Below, one piece after another: positions 11,936 through 23,740 of a DNA stretch of 63,394 bases. The position numbers and the translations under genes were made by a program. The stretch comes from Circinella minor (Eukaryota > Mucoromycota > Mucoromycetes > Mucorales > Lichtheimiaceae), in contig JAEPRB010000230.1 of NCBI GenBank assembly GCA_016758965.1, positions 1 to 63,394 of the forward strand, written 5' to 3'. The first letter of the stretch is position 1. Each line of letters begins with the position of its first letter. The notes beneath the pieces are model-generated. The model made no database searches. It saw nothing but the letters and a program-made list of their open reading frames with translations, and had not been told where the DNA came from.

Positions 11936-12197
11936 CAAAGAGAAAATATTGTTTTAAAAACTAATACAGTAATGTTGTCTATCATGAAGCTCTCCTACCA
12001 TCCGTAACATAGAACGATGTCCCCATTTATAACATGTTGTATTAATATTATTACTTTCATTATTATGATACTTATATTATTATTATCAATTTATTATTAT
12101 TGTTACTATTAATTTTATAATCATTATTATTATCATCATTATTACTATTATATTGTTTGCCGATTTATATATATATTAACTCAAAAAACATTATACA

Positions 12198-12335
12198 GTA
12201 TTGGGCCCACTCCAGACCGGCGCGAAGCGCCTTTGGGGGTCAAGGGGGAACCCTTTGCGACGACGCCGGTAAATGACCCGGAGCGAAGCGTAGGGGCTCA
12301 TTTAGTCGAGCGAAGCGAGACAGGACGGCTACAGT
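12198..12335. repeat. GC-rich palindrome-rich block with GCGAAGCG motifs
   Basis: A sharp GC-rich island in AT-rich DNA. It contains the hairpin GGCGC-GAA-GCGCC (12219-12231), then GGAGCGAAGCG and CGAGCGAAGCGAG, i.e. three copies of a GCGAAGC core, plus CAAGGGGGAACCCTTTG. It lies about 260 bp after the Helitron-type helicase relic. Helitron 3' ends carry GC-rich hairpins, so it may be such a terminus. No canonical CTRR end was found (the block runs to GGCTACAGTAG), so the assignment stays open. Confidence 0.5.
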
Positions 12336-12441
12336 AGTAATAATAATAATAATAGAGCAGTGAATGTATAAAAAGATGCATACCATTAGAACTTGTATTA
12401 ATCAATTTTGTATTTTTTCATAACGCAGCTGCTCAATATCA

Positions 12442-13962
12442 TTGATTTTTGACACTGATGATAAAGTATGGGCTGATTATTTGACGGAAGGGGAGATTGT
12501 TTCATTGGCAGATTATGGTAATTCTGAATTACCAGATATTCCTCAAATCATTGAAAACATTTTGTTGAAATGTGGAAACAACTATTCAACAAAACTGGAA
12601 AAATGGCAAAGCAACAACAACAAAAAAAAATTATCGATAATCTTCATGATTATGTCGAGTCTCTCAAACGCTTTGACCCATATGAGGAATATAATGAATG
12701 CTGGGTAGTCGAAACGTTACGCCATTTCATATCCTTGTACCGATGGAACACCCTTAGCCGAATGAACAACTGTGATGAATCTTCAGAAATTGATTTCGTG
12801 TTGCAAATGTGGGTTCAATTAGATAAAGCATTCCCGAACTTATACATTGATACAAGACGGTATAGTATTTAATTTTTGAAAAAAAAAAAGCCTATGTATA
12901 TTATACGATGAAAAGTTGTTTGTTTTATTTAACGTCTCCATTGAACACAACGTCAGGTCTGACATATTTGTTCAAGACAGATTACTAAAAAGCTTCTAGC
13001 CGGGAAAAAACCCTGTTGGTGATACAGGGAAAAGGTAGAAGGAAAAGGGTCATACATATTGGAATGGTATTGTAAGCTTAAGTTGCTTATAGTGGTGTGA
13101 TTGTTGAGGAAGCGGATTGAGGAGCTGATGTTTTTTTTTTTTTTTTTTTTTATGATTATACCTTTTGTTTAGGATTGTACCTATGTGATAAGTAGTTATA
13201 ATGTAGCGTATCTAGTCAGGTTCAGGAGGAGGAGGTTCAATCCATTTTAATAAAGCTTTGCCGGGTATGTATATTATACGGGATTTTACGTTTGTCTCCG
13301 GACATAAACCTAACTAATTTACCGCTTATAAAAGATAATTATATCTGCTTACGAAGGACAAATTAGTAGGTTTATGTCAGGAGACAAACGTAAAATCCTG
13401 TACATCCAAGAAAACTTATTTTAATTATATTATTAATAATAATTGCATATGATGCTTATAGTGATGTGTCGTGTGCCGCAACTTTGACTCACGTAAATGG
13501 CGAACGTTGTATAGATGGGGTAAATCCTATTGCAGCTCAAGTTAAAATCGTCCGCCCTGATTTAGTTTTAACAAAAGAAAATCTTGAGTATGGACTAGGT
13601 GAAGTAGGAAAACATGGCTTATTCGAAATAGGAAAGAAAGAGGTCGTAGAAACAAAGTTACACAGCCCAGAAGTTTTAAAAGATATGTTTCTACGTGCCG
13701 TTGCCAAAACTGCCAATGATGAAAAAGTAGTTGGACAATTTAAAACTGTTTGTTTTAACCAAACATGTAAGTACAGCGCCATCAAGATATTTATTTTTGG
13801 TTTTACAAAATCACTCTTATAATATCCACTTCACAATTTATAGGTTTCCGAGTGAGTCTAAGTGTAATAGATTGTCCAAGTGGCGTTATCTGTCGCATGA
13901 ACACCAGTGAGGAGTACAAAGTCTCCAATGACATATCGTCTTTTACTTCAGGAATATCATAA
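12442..13962 (+). pseudogene. Nuclease-like hypothetical protein, family member 2, apparently decaying
   Basis: A first segment (12442-about 12600) reads WADYLTEGEIVSLADYG...LPDIPQIIENILLK. A +/-1 shift around an A9 tract (about 12621) is needed to enter the frame reading IIDNLHDYVESLKRFDPYEEY...YRWNTLSRMNN..SEIDFVLQMWVQLDKAF to 12859. After an intron (12860-13461), exon 13462-13766 reads VKIVRPDLVLTKENLEYGLGEVGKHG, with D and the E-x4-E-x2-K spacing seen in the other two family members. Exon 13844-13962 ends SSFTSGIS-stop, and the same frame stays open after that stop (FLLYSLTLQAKIK). The frameshift and possible nonsense codon suggest a pseudogene, or a sequencing error in the A tract. No start ATG was fixed. 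Function unknown. The intron holds a small MITE. Confidence 0.5.
13279..13400. mobile_element. Short foldback MITE (122 bp) in an intron
   Basis: Arms of about 40 bp are inverted copies of each other: CGGGATTTTACGTTTGTCTC on the left and GAGACAAACGTAAAATCCTG on the right, both continuing into GACATAAACCTA. TA lies on both sides (13277-13278 and 13401-13402). There is no coding capacity, and the loop is only about 40 bp. Its ends differ from both other TIR elements in the window, so this is a third MITE family. Confidence 0.75.
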
Positions 13963-14958
13963 TTCCTATTATACAGTTTAACTTTACAAGCCAAGATAAA
14001 ATAAATAAAATATTGAGTTTATTAATTTTGTTCAGTAAAATCTGTTGACTTCTTGGTATTAAATCATAAGGTACATACATGGTCAACTTTATATAGCACA
14101 TTGTGCAAGAGTCGGTACAACTTTTGGGAAAACTATAAAAACAAATATGGAACTTCGAAACTACAACTGAAATATCAACTTCGAAAGAAAACTAACACTG
14201 TGCACATTCCCTCGTGTATCACAGTAGATTCCGATAAAAGAATCAAAATAAGTGGATAGTCGTCTTCGTCTGCATCATCTGCATCACCATCATCTTGCTC
14301 AAAATCTCCCACAGCTTAATTTTTACGACTGCGATTCATTCAGCCAACCCATCTCGTCCCTATAAAATACCCAATTCAATAATTTTTATTTTCTTTTATC
14401 ACCACTTTATTATAATAGTTGGAACTTATAACTACTTCTGTTTTCGATAATGTGCCAGAGTAGAATGGAATCGATCAAAAAAAAAAAAACCACTAAAAGG
14501 GGATTTTTATATCATACGTCGGGGAAATAGAGTGAATAATATAAACAGTGTATACTATATTTGTTTGTTTATTAATAAAAGGGAAAAGAGTAGATACATA
14601 GTAAAATCCAATACATTCATTGATACAACTTGAATAATTGTAGCTTATCCAAGAAATTGTTATACTATATATAAAGAAATGATAATATTTAAATTTATAT
14701 GTACATATATGAATGATTTCTTTTTTTGTAAAAGAGATAAGTTGAATAATTTTTTTTATGATAGCAATGTATCAAGTAAAGAAAAAAAAGTGCGGTTTTT
14801 TGTTTTGTTTTGTTTTGTAGTGTATATATATACGTAAAAGTATATAAAAGTATGTAAAGGTATGTAAAAGTATGTAAAAGTATGTAAAAGTATGTAAAAG
14901 TATGTAAAAGTATATAAATGTATATGTCGAGATACGAGGGGAAAAAAAACAGAAAAGC
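13963..14958. other. Convergent intergenic region between two nuclease-like genes
   Basis: An open plus-strand stretch at 14053-14259 (VHTWSTLYSTLCKSRYNF...) could be a lost C-terminal exon of the preceding family gene, but no clean splice link was found. The rest is AT-rich, with a decamer tandem array at 14830-14922. Confidence 0.35.
14830..14922. repeat. Tandem decamer array (TAAAAGTATG)n
   Basis: About eight to nine near-identical 10-bp units, TAAAAGTATG or TAAAAGTATA, lie in direct orientation just beyond the 3' end of the gene at 14959-17802. As a minisatellite it should vary between strains. Confidence 0.85.
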
Positions 14959-17802
14959 TTATATTTCATCGTCGTCGTCGTCGTCGTCATCACTCTCTTG
15001 CAACGGATGTTGTTCTGTGATATTTTTTGTAAAGATATTTAACCAGCCATTTGATACTTTTCGATATCCATATTCATCGACTTTTGAAAATTCTTCTTCC
15101 TTTTCTCCTTCTTTCTCTACTTCGTTATCTTCTTCGGACTCAGTCAACACCACTTCTTCGCTAAATATACGATCGATGCGACTAAACATATTGGCGGGGA
15201 CGGTAGAGAGGCGAGCATTTTGACTAGGTGTATACCACGTATCGCGCATCCAATGAATATGATTGTCAATGTTAGTACTATTAAAATCACCTAAAGCACT
15301 ACCGATGTTATTTCGTAAAGTACAAAGATTTTTAATTCTTTCCGCAATATTTATAGTGTATGACTAAAATAAAAAGTAGGTAATATTTAGCTAAGCTCCT
15401 TAAAACTATTTGAACAGAACAAAGAACTCTCACTTTTTACCAACCTTGAATGTAATAAGCATCATTAAGTCTTTAGCAATTTTATCAAATTCTTTCATTG
15501 AGTTAGGTAAATTGAACATATAACGTTTTAATATAACATATAAGCCATCCCTTGCTAAGTGTACCGATGAAAACCGACAGTTTGCACCTATGATAACAGT
15601 ATATATTATTTATTTAGTATATAATATTCGATAATGTGTTAGAGTACAGTGCAATTGATCAAAAGCTGTTATTTCTCTTCTCCTCCCCCTCTCCCCTCCA
15701 AAAAAAAATCAACAATTTGATTTACCTGATACTTGAATAATCCAGCTCATTTTATCATCTTCATTTCCATCATAAGCCAAGGTTGTGTAAATTTCATCGG
15801 TATTGTCTTTACCTTCTCTTATTAATTTTCCAAGATCACTAATTACTTTTGGATCACTGTCATCCTTTGCTACTTCAACCGCCCATAAATCGTATTCTTT
15901 ATTATTAACATCCACAACCAATCTCGCGTCAACCTTAAATCCAAAAGTATTATTGACATCAGGGTATTGACTTTGCTTATCCATGGTACCAATAGGTGGG
16001 ATAGATTCACCACTATAAATGGTTCAATTAAGTTAAAAAAAAAGAGACTCGATACGATTCTAAGACTGGACTACTATACAAGGACAACCAATTTTTTTTT
16101 ATAATAATATAATAATGAGACACACTTACGACTTTATTCGAATATGTTTATGTGATTTAAATAATAACTGAAAAATACGGGACCATAATGTATGAAAATA
16201 GTCTTGTTCGGTATATAATGGTTTGTTGTTGGATTTGTTTAGTAAATGTTGATAATCTTTCATTAATTCCAAACTAAACATATAGTAACAAAATATATTA
16301 TTTATTATAGTTGTCTTTCTTTCCTGGCTTTTTTTTATCCCATCTTACCAGTGTTCTAAAATTTGCAACATACTGCGCTTGTTTTCATCAATTTTATTTG
16401 TTGCATATAGTTTATAAAGATATTTAAATCCTTTTTCTAAAGAATTATTGTCGCAAGTCTATTAAAAACAAAATGGGTTGATATTACACACACAAACAGA
16501 ATATAAATAAATAATTGTAATTGATTCGCACAGAAAACAGAGAGACCAACAGAAGCAAATTCATCCTTACGTTTGAAATAATGGTAATAGCATCTTGAAG
16601 ATATTGAGGAAGTTCAATGACAGATAAGGGAAATTTTTTCTCAAAAAACTTAATCATTGATGACCACTCTTTATCAGTGAAAAGCGATCGTTGAGACTCG
16701 GGTGAAGCATCGGATAAATCAAGGATAGACGACAACCCAGCACTATTGAAAATAAACTCAGATTTTGTTATTATCAAAGTATATACAATTCACAACTTTA
16801 TTATTACTTACACCATAATTTTCCTTTTTCTATTCGTCAATTTCTCTCCTTTCTTAAAATCATTATGTATCAAGAGTGCATGTCGCTTAATCGTCGTGCC
16901 CACAGAAAATCCACCTGGCTTTAAATACATATTATCTGACTCAACTTGATTATTAATATCATAAGAGCTTGTGTTCTATATAAAAGCCAACCACCAAAAG
17001 CCCAACAATAATTAGTTATAAATAAAGGTGAAGCTTATTAAGTTTTTTTTATCCCTTCTACTTTATTTACCATTTTTCTGTGCTTTGATGATGATGATTC
17101 TCCTACTATTTCACGTTTTCTACTCAAAGCCAAATTATCAATATAAGCAGATGTTAAATTTAACGCTGATGCTTCAACACCAATCTATAAAGTAAAAAAA
17201 CAAAAAACAAAAAAAGCACCATTCAATGACCATACTTCATCAAAGTTCACCACATATATTTTTTATTGTTCTTTATATTTTATTTACCTCATTCGTTTTC
17301 TTTCGGATTACATTCATTTCATAGTTCTTTAATTGTTTTCCCCAAAATTCTTTTAATCCGGCACTATTGCCTTGGTTTTTTTTCTATCATGATGAATTGA
17401 TTGTTGTTAATTACTGAACCGAACCCGAATTGTTCTTCTCTCTGTTCCCACTCCATTCATACCATTAATTCTTTTCTAACGAACGCGACACGTTCTTGGA
17501 TTATTTTAATTTCCGGATATAATTTTTCGAGGGTATTCAGATCTTCGCTAATGTATCTGTGTGCAGTTTTTTTGTTAATTCCTGGATTGCTTTGGACCAG
17601 TGCCATGTCCATGTTAACTAAACACCATTCTTCAACGTTGGTTTCTTCTAAAAAAGCTAAAAACAACGCCTAGCATATTAGCAACAAATCTTCACACCTG
17701 TGAATCTTGATGTAAAAATGAAGTTATTTCTTTTTATTTTTTGGTTTACTTACTTTTAGAGTAAATAAAAATTTCTTCTGGGATTTTTCCTGGCAATTTC
17801 AT
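14959..17802 (-). CDS. Nuclease-like hypothetical protein, family member 3 (about 625 residues)
   Basis: Eleven exons join in frame (17802-17754, 17656-17463, 17383-17288, 17184-17071, 16975-16812, 16742-16571, 16458-16349, 16273-16130, 16012-15726, 15587-15445, 15363-14959), from MKLPGKIPEE to an acidic tail ending in eight Asp, Glu, Ile. All phases match, so this member looks intact. Exon 9 holds GFKVDARLVV followed by YDLWAVEVAKDD. This is the same D...[ED]-x4-E-x2-K pattern as in the genes at 1603 and 13462, again preceded by a charged linker and an exon with Trp/Phe-rich helices (YFHTLWSRIFQLLF). By analogy a PD-(D/E)XK-like fold is possible; catalytic activity is inference. No signal peptide or membrane helix. 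The acidic C-terminus, rich in SEEDNEVEKEGEKEEE-type sequence, suggests a nuclear or nucleic-acid-linked protein. Function unknown. Confidence 0.7.
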
Positions 17803-18239
17803 GAGGATAAATAAAATGTATGTTGATTTGTATAAAAATGAACTTAAATAATTCCTTTGAAGAAGATATTACAGAACTGCGGTGGTTGAGTTTTAAATGT
17901 TTTACACCCAAGAAAAACAACTTTTATTTCTAAAGGACTCTTTAGTGGCCACTACAAAAAAAGCTTCTATTTTATTTTTTATTGCCATGAAGGAAAATGT
18001 TAGCAGCTACACTTGAAGCAAGACCCAAACAGGCTTTAAAGTTTTATTTTTTCATTTTTCAAAAGGTATACATTAATGTTCCATTCGTATTAAATGATAA
18101 TTAGCTTTTTTTTTATCAACAGAGTGTGCAAGACCTAATAAAATGCCATCGTCTTGTCAACTTATTCTCCATTTCCCGATGTAGAACAGCGCTAGCATGT
18201 GATGAAGTAGGAACATGGACGTTTTGACTGATCTATTAA
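17803..18239. other. Intergenic upstream of the nuclease-like gene
   Basis: AT-rich. A diverged copy of the downstream repeat module can be recognised near 18010-18045 (gacccaaacaggctttaaag), showing older expansion of the same repeat. Confidence 0.4.
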
Positions 18240-19275
18240 AATATACTGAATACTAATCTTAATTTTATTTTATTTTATTTATATTATATTATACCGAGTC
18301 GATTTCAAGATATCAATAAGGATATTAATAATTGATTAACTGAACTTGTTGACAAATGCCCAGCGACATTGTCGAGAAAGACCCAAGCAGATTTGAAGTT
18401 TATCTTCCTCTGCCAGGGAATGGGAAGTGGATGGGTCATTGGTCTTAATAGATCGGGGGCTTTATCTGCGCTTGTGAATACGTTTAACGTTTTTTATTAT
18501 TTTTATTACTGATGATATGGTCAAATGCCCAGCGACATTGTCGAGAAAGACCCAAGCAGACTTGAAGTTATATCTTCCTCTGCCAGGGAATGGGAAGTGG
18601 GTGGGTCATTGGTCTTAATAGATCGGGGGCTTCATCGCGTGTTGACCAGTCTCTTTTTTTTATACTTGTTTCTCAATACAGTAAGTCTCTAATAATGTTA
18701 TCTCGCTCAGTCAAAAATATGATTTCAAACATTCTTATTATTTACTATAATATGCTGAATACTAATCTTGATTTTATTTTATTTATATTATATTATACCG
18801 AGTCGATTTCAAGATATCAATAAGGATATTAATAATTGATTAACTGAACTTGTTGACAAATGCCCAGCGACATTGTCGAGAAAGACCCAAGCAGATTTGA
18901 AGTTTATCTTCCTCTGCCAGGGAATGGGAAGTGGATGGGTCATTGGTCTTAATAGATCGGGGGCTTTATCTGCGCTTGTGAATACGTTTAACGTTCTTTA
19001 TTATTTTTATTACTGATGATATGGTCAAATGCCCAGCGACATTGTCGAGAAAGACCCAAGCAGACTTGAAGTTTTATCTTCCTCTGCCAGGGAATGGGAA
19101 GTGGGTGGGTCATTGGTCTTAATAGATCGGGGGCTTCATCGCGTGTTGACCAGTCTCTTTTTTTTATACTTGTTTCTCAATACAGTAAGTCTCTAATAAT
19201 GTTATCTCACTCAGTCAAAAATATGATTTCAAACATTCTTATTATTTACTATAATATACTGAATACTAATCTTTT
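18240..19275. repeat. Nested tandem repeat: two ~504-bp units, each with two ~130-bp sub-modules
   Basis: The anchor 'ctgaatactaatctt' occurs near 18245, 18754 and 19258. Two nearly identical units of about 504 bp therefore follow each other. Inside each, a module starting TGCCCAGCGACATTGTCGAG is repeated (near 18357, 18526, 18861, 19030), so the module occurs four times with alternating spacing 169/335/169. Each module carries the perfect palindrome CGACA-T-TGTCG. The reverse strand of the module reads FKSAWVFLDNVAGHLS, faintly like a DDE transposase block; this may be chance. Confidence 0.85.
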
Positions 19276-20950
19276 TTTAAAACGTATATTTTAAAAGATA
19301 ATGAACAATTCCATGAATGGCATGAAAAGATAAAAACTAATAATTACTGACAAGAAAAATTATATAGAATATCATGTTATTATTTAATTGAAAATAAATG
19401 GATGATCAGATGATGAAAAAAGAAAATGATTTTCCTTTTATGAATTTATTCAGGATGAAGAGAAAGGGAGATAAAAACAAAATGCGAAGACTGACATTAA
19501 CAAGAAAAGGGAAATAAAAAAAAGGGGTGGGCGGGAAGAAGAGCATTTTAAAGAAGTGAGGCAATGGAAGACAGCTAATGGGGCACCATGGACTTTGCTT
19601 GGCTTTGACAATGTTTGTGGTCTTTTTTTCGGCATGTTTTATCTAAAAAGAATGGCGAGCAGTGTTTGGTACCTAAGGTAATAGAAGGAGAATATTACAG
19701 TACGTAGAACCCCATTAGTTTCAAATTTACATCTCCCATTTTTGGTGTGAAAATAAAGGGGATGTAAAAGTTATCGGGACTAGATATAATCAATTACTTT
19801 TAAGGGAAATTATAATAATAAAGAGATACTGCATATATACATACAACTTACGTATAATGCTATTTAGTTCTTTTATAAGACTAAATAAAATAGTAAATAC
19901 AGTATGTACATTAACTTTAGGTAAAATACATTTTTATGTCTTGCATAGAAGCATATATTAGATTTTTCATAGAAACTATGCTTAATATTTCACAGGAAAA
20001 CATATATATTATAACATTCCTGCTGATTATATGGTTAATGTATATCACATGTGTTGTGCTTTCCATTGCAAAAGATATACGTAAAGTGCTCTAGTTTTAG
20101 TATTTTATACAAAAAAAAAAGTGAAAAAAGTGATAGATTAAGAATGGAAAACAAAGCAACAACGAGAAGCACCTAATTGATAATGAGAGGGGGTTATTGG
20201 AGAATCGGGAAAAGCCACCCTAAGAAGCTTGTTGTAATGAGCATTAATTGCTATGTGCTAATTATTCTTTATTTTTTACAGTATTATTGTAAATACTTTT
20301 CCAATGCCAATAGAATAATTCTTTTTCTAACGCGTTTATATTTCGCAACTTCTTTTTTTTTAAAACCTACGTACGTACCATGTTTTATTATCTAGAACAC
20401 AATATATACGCTTCCGCGTAATATCGTTTATAACTAACCTACAAAACCATGATGAATGACGGACGGAATAGTTAAAGCAAATATATAAAATGATTAGCTC
20501 TTTTGTAGCTTGATGCATCATTTTAATAAAATACTTATGGTGAATGAACATACTACTTATAACGATATATCAAGATACAGTATGAATAAAAAAAGGTACT
20601 GTACTAAATTAATTAATTATTCGCGAGAAAATAAAATAAAATGGTCATGCTTAAATCTTTTGTTTATTTTTGTCATGTCACATATGCAGAGGTATTTATT
20701 ATATTAGCGAATGATACTTTATGAATTAATTATGCTACGTTGTGCCTATAAACATGGAAATTGGTATTGATAATAGTTCTATCCGCTACTCGTTGTCGTT
20801 TCGTAATGATGAACGGATATGTAGGATTTGGGATAATATATGTGATGAACTTTCTATAATTACATTATATACAAATAATAAAGTTAATTCTGCTAGTTAC
20901 TACATAAACAAAGCATATTACGCATATATTATGAAAGAAAATATATGAAC
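19276..20950. other. Intergenic, AT-rich
   Basis: No convincing gene. A 61-codon minus-strand frame at 19450-19635 (MPKKRPQTLSKPSKVHGAPL...) starts with a proper ATG and less AT-rich codons, but was not recognised. Elsewhere only short frames and homopolymers. Confidence 0.4.
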
Positions 20951-23740
20951 TTACTCCTGGTTCAAATTTTGTTCTAAATTATTTGTACCGAGACCAGCAT
21001 CAATCATGAACTTGAATTGAGTAGTTTCTTTTGAATAAAACTTAATCTTTTCCATAAGAGGACATTTTGACCTAGTAATACACGCATTGGAAAAAAGTCA
21101 TACATATTTAGATAAACTAATGATTATATATCGTCAGAATAAAATGTAGATTACGTACCAATTTTGCAGTGAAATCAATTTATCTGAATATCTAAATAAG
21201 GAAAAATCGAAATAAGGGCAATCAGATTGTGGATCCGGTGGACGTGGTAGGTTAAATGAAAGCTTTTGCATTGCCAGTGCATAACTACGTATAATAGAAA
21301 TATTGTCAAAAGTTTCCTCCAAGTTTTTTTTTTACCACATCAAATAATATTACTTATAATTTTATTACCTTCCACCTTTTTCAGGACGACTCCATGATTC
21401 AATTTTTTTTTGAAGTATACCTCGGTCAATTAATGTGTTGCTCCCCGGGGCCGAAAAACAGGGTTTGGGCTTTGCTGTATGTATACCGTTGTACAAGCAG
21501 CCACTGTTGTTAAGCAACAAACCTGCTACCTTGTTACTAGTATTGTCGAACACATCTTCGATTGACGATTTGGTAATATTGAAAATGATAAAGAGTGCCA
21601 TGTTCATCGTGTCATATGGATTCTATACAATCATAATGACAAGGCAATAATATATTTTCTGTTTAGTAGGAAATACGTAATAACAAATACTAAATGTGAT
21701 ACTACAGATAGTGTATATTTGTTTGGTTAAAATTTTTGTATTACTCTCTTATCAACTATTGTACATACATTACCGCGAATATTAAAGTTTGCTGGAAGTG
21801 TAGACATTTTAATGAGAAGACGATCGTCACCAATGAATTGCATTCGCCATAATTTCAAGTCGAGAAACCAGTTAAAGTGACAGTAGAAATACTGTTTACC
21901 ATAACTTCTATGGATATAAAATATATATTCAAGCAATATATATACTATATATTAGTACATAGCGTAAATAATCATATTTTGATATTATACATATCAATTT
22001 TACTTACTCGGTCTTCTCAATTGTATGATTGAATAACCATACTAGCAAAGTATGAGTAAACTCACTATAAGGCCTTGCTCCAGGAAACGTCTGATTTATA
22101 TTTTTTTCGTTTAATCATTCACAATTATAGTTTACCCATAAAAACGTTGACAAAAAAAGAACAGGGTAGATGTTGTTTATACCTCGTCATTAGTGCCAAC
22201 AGAAGAGTTGTAGAATTCACTGTTTTCAAGCAATTCTTCGAGCGATCTTGCTGTCATTAATGTGTGACTAAAGCGTTCTGGTACAGCCTATATACATATA
22301 TTATTGTAAATAGATTGGAAAACATCAAGATTATTATAAATAATTTCAATTATGCAGATATTATTATCTGGGTTGTTGATAGTTTGTATTGTTAAGATAT
22401 TTGTTAATAGGTTACCAAACCCCAATCATTTGGTGCTGTTGGAGGACCATCATTCGTTTGTTCATCTTGAGGACGATTATCACTCTTCAATGAGTCTTGA
22501 TTGCTTGTCGTCGATAATATATCGCTATCTTTTTCTCCATCTAGTTCTTCGTCAACATGGCTCATATTTTCTGTTTCATCATTCTTTTTGTATGTTAAGC
22601 ACGGATCAAGCAAATATACCAAGTTCAACGTTCCTGACTCCTATTACAGAAGAAAAATAAAAGTAAAAATAAAAATGAAGAACACAACGTTATTTTTTCC
22701 CCTCATCTTTTCTTTTTTAAAAATAACATTTCAAGGAAAGTATTAGATTACCTTAATCTCAAATACATGAATGGTTTGGGTTTGAATGCAGAGAATGGAG
22801 ATTCGGTCATCAAGAATGCCTACACCTGCATGGTCCGTGAGATGAATATAGTCTTGTTTGAAATGACATTCGTCCACAACCTTTTATATATAAGTAAGTA
22901 CAAAAAAAAAAAAAAAATGACGATTTGTATTTTTTTTTAAAAACTTACTTGACCAGTTTGAATTTCTACTATATAAAATGCATAATCATTCAAAGTGATC
23001 GGAATATCTAGTTCATACGAACTTTGTCTTGTAGTACGAGTGGATGGACCGCTTGAAGCCAAGATCATCTAATTATACAGATACCAAAAAAGAAGAAACT
23101 GAATTTTAGTTTTTTTTTATCTTTTCCTTTAATAATAGTAGTAAAATAAAACGACCTACATACATGTTTTTGATTTTTCGTGATAAGACAGAACTCTATA
23201 TACAATTGATGAGTATCTGGCATATGTAACATACTTGTATATTTGAGTGAAAAGAAATGATAAAATGGTCTTGTTGCTGTTGGAGACAAGATCGCTTGAG
23301 TAATAACATTATCATCATATACAAGATTATGGAGGAAATAAACACGAACACCTTGTTGACAACCAGTGAAACTGATTAGGTACTAAGTAACGGTAAATTA
23401 TAATAAAGAAAAATTCAGACAAACAACAAACGTTAATTATATTATAACTGTCGTCGTGACAAAAATATTGACAATTGTTTTATAATGTTGTCAATCAACC
23501 AATCAATAAATTATATTTATTTTATTTTACCTTTCCATCCGGTGTAAATCGTCGAATATTTAAACACTCAAGCGGTATATCCACGTCAAAGAGTGTATGA
23601 TTTGGTGTAACATGGGAATAAATTTGACGAACACCATTAGATTTTTGATGTTGTTTTATACCTTGCTCTCGTTCATGTAATACATTTAATATTGTCATGG
23701 ACGCATCTCTAAGAGGTTTTATAAGGAAGCGAGAATCCAT
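20951..23740 (-). CDS. DET1: DET1 homologue (De-etiolated 1; CRL4 ubiquitin ligase adaptor)
   Basis: About eleven exons give roughly 590 residues, close to the usual DET1 length. Diagnostic stretches in order: IPLECLNIRRFTPDGK then YLISFTGCQQGVRVY (N-terminal beta-propeller start); FYHFFSLKYTSML; DYAFYIVEIQTGQ then VVDECHFKQDYIHLTDHAGV; ILCIQTQTIHVFEI; and the C-terminal ending KIKFYSKETTQFKFMIDAG. DET1 in plants and animals binds DDB1-CUL4 with COP1 and DDA1 to mark transcription factors for degradation, in the nucleus. An acidic, Ser/Asp-rich insert (about ENMSHVDEELDGEKDSD) splits the WD-like part. The gene is well conserved and looks intact. Its presence suits an early-diverging fungus, since the common yeast models lack it. 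Confidence 0.88.

Noticed and set aside
12219..12335. CRISPR-like or bacterial REP-type array
   Set aside because: The GCGAAGC motifs are few, unequal in spacing and lie in a fungal genome next to a Helitron relic. No repeat-spacer structure.
13230..13250. Possible tRNA B-box (GGTTCAATCC)
   Set aside because: No matching A-box or cloverleaf could be drawn around it.
14959..15249. Separate small acidic-protein gene starting MRDTWYTPSQ
   Set aside because: The frame is continuous with upstream residues in the same exon (from 15363) and with ten earlier exons; it is the C-terminus of the larger protein.
18590..19294. Two nearly identical short ORFs starting MGSGWVIGLNRSG
   Set aside because: They arise from the tandem repeat itself, have no domain, and lie in non-coding repeat DNA.
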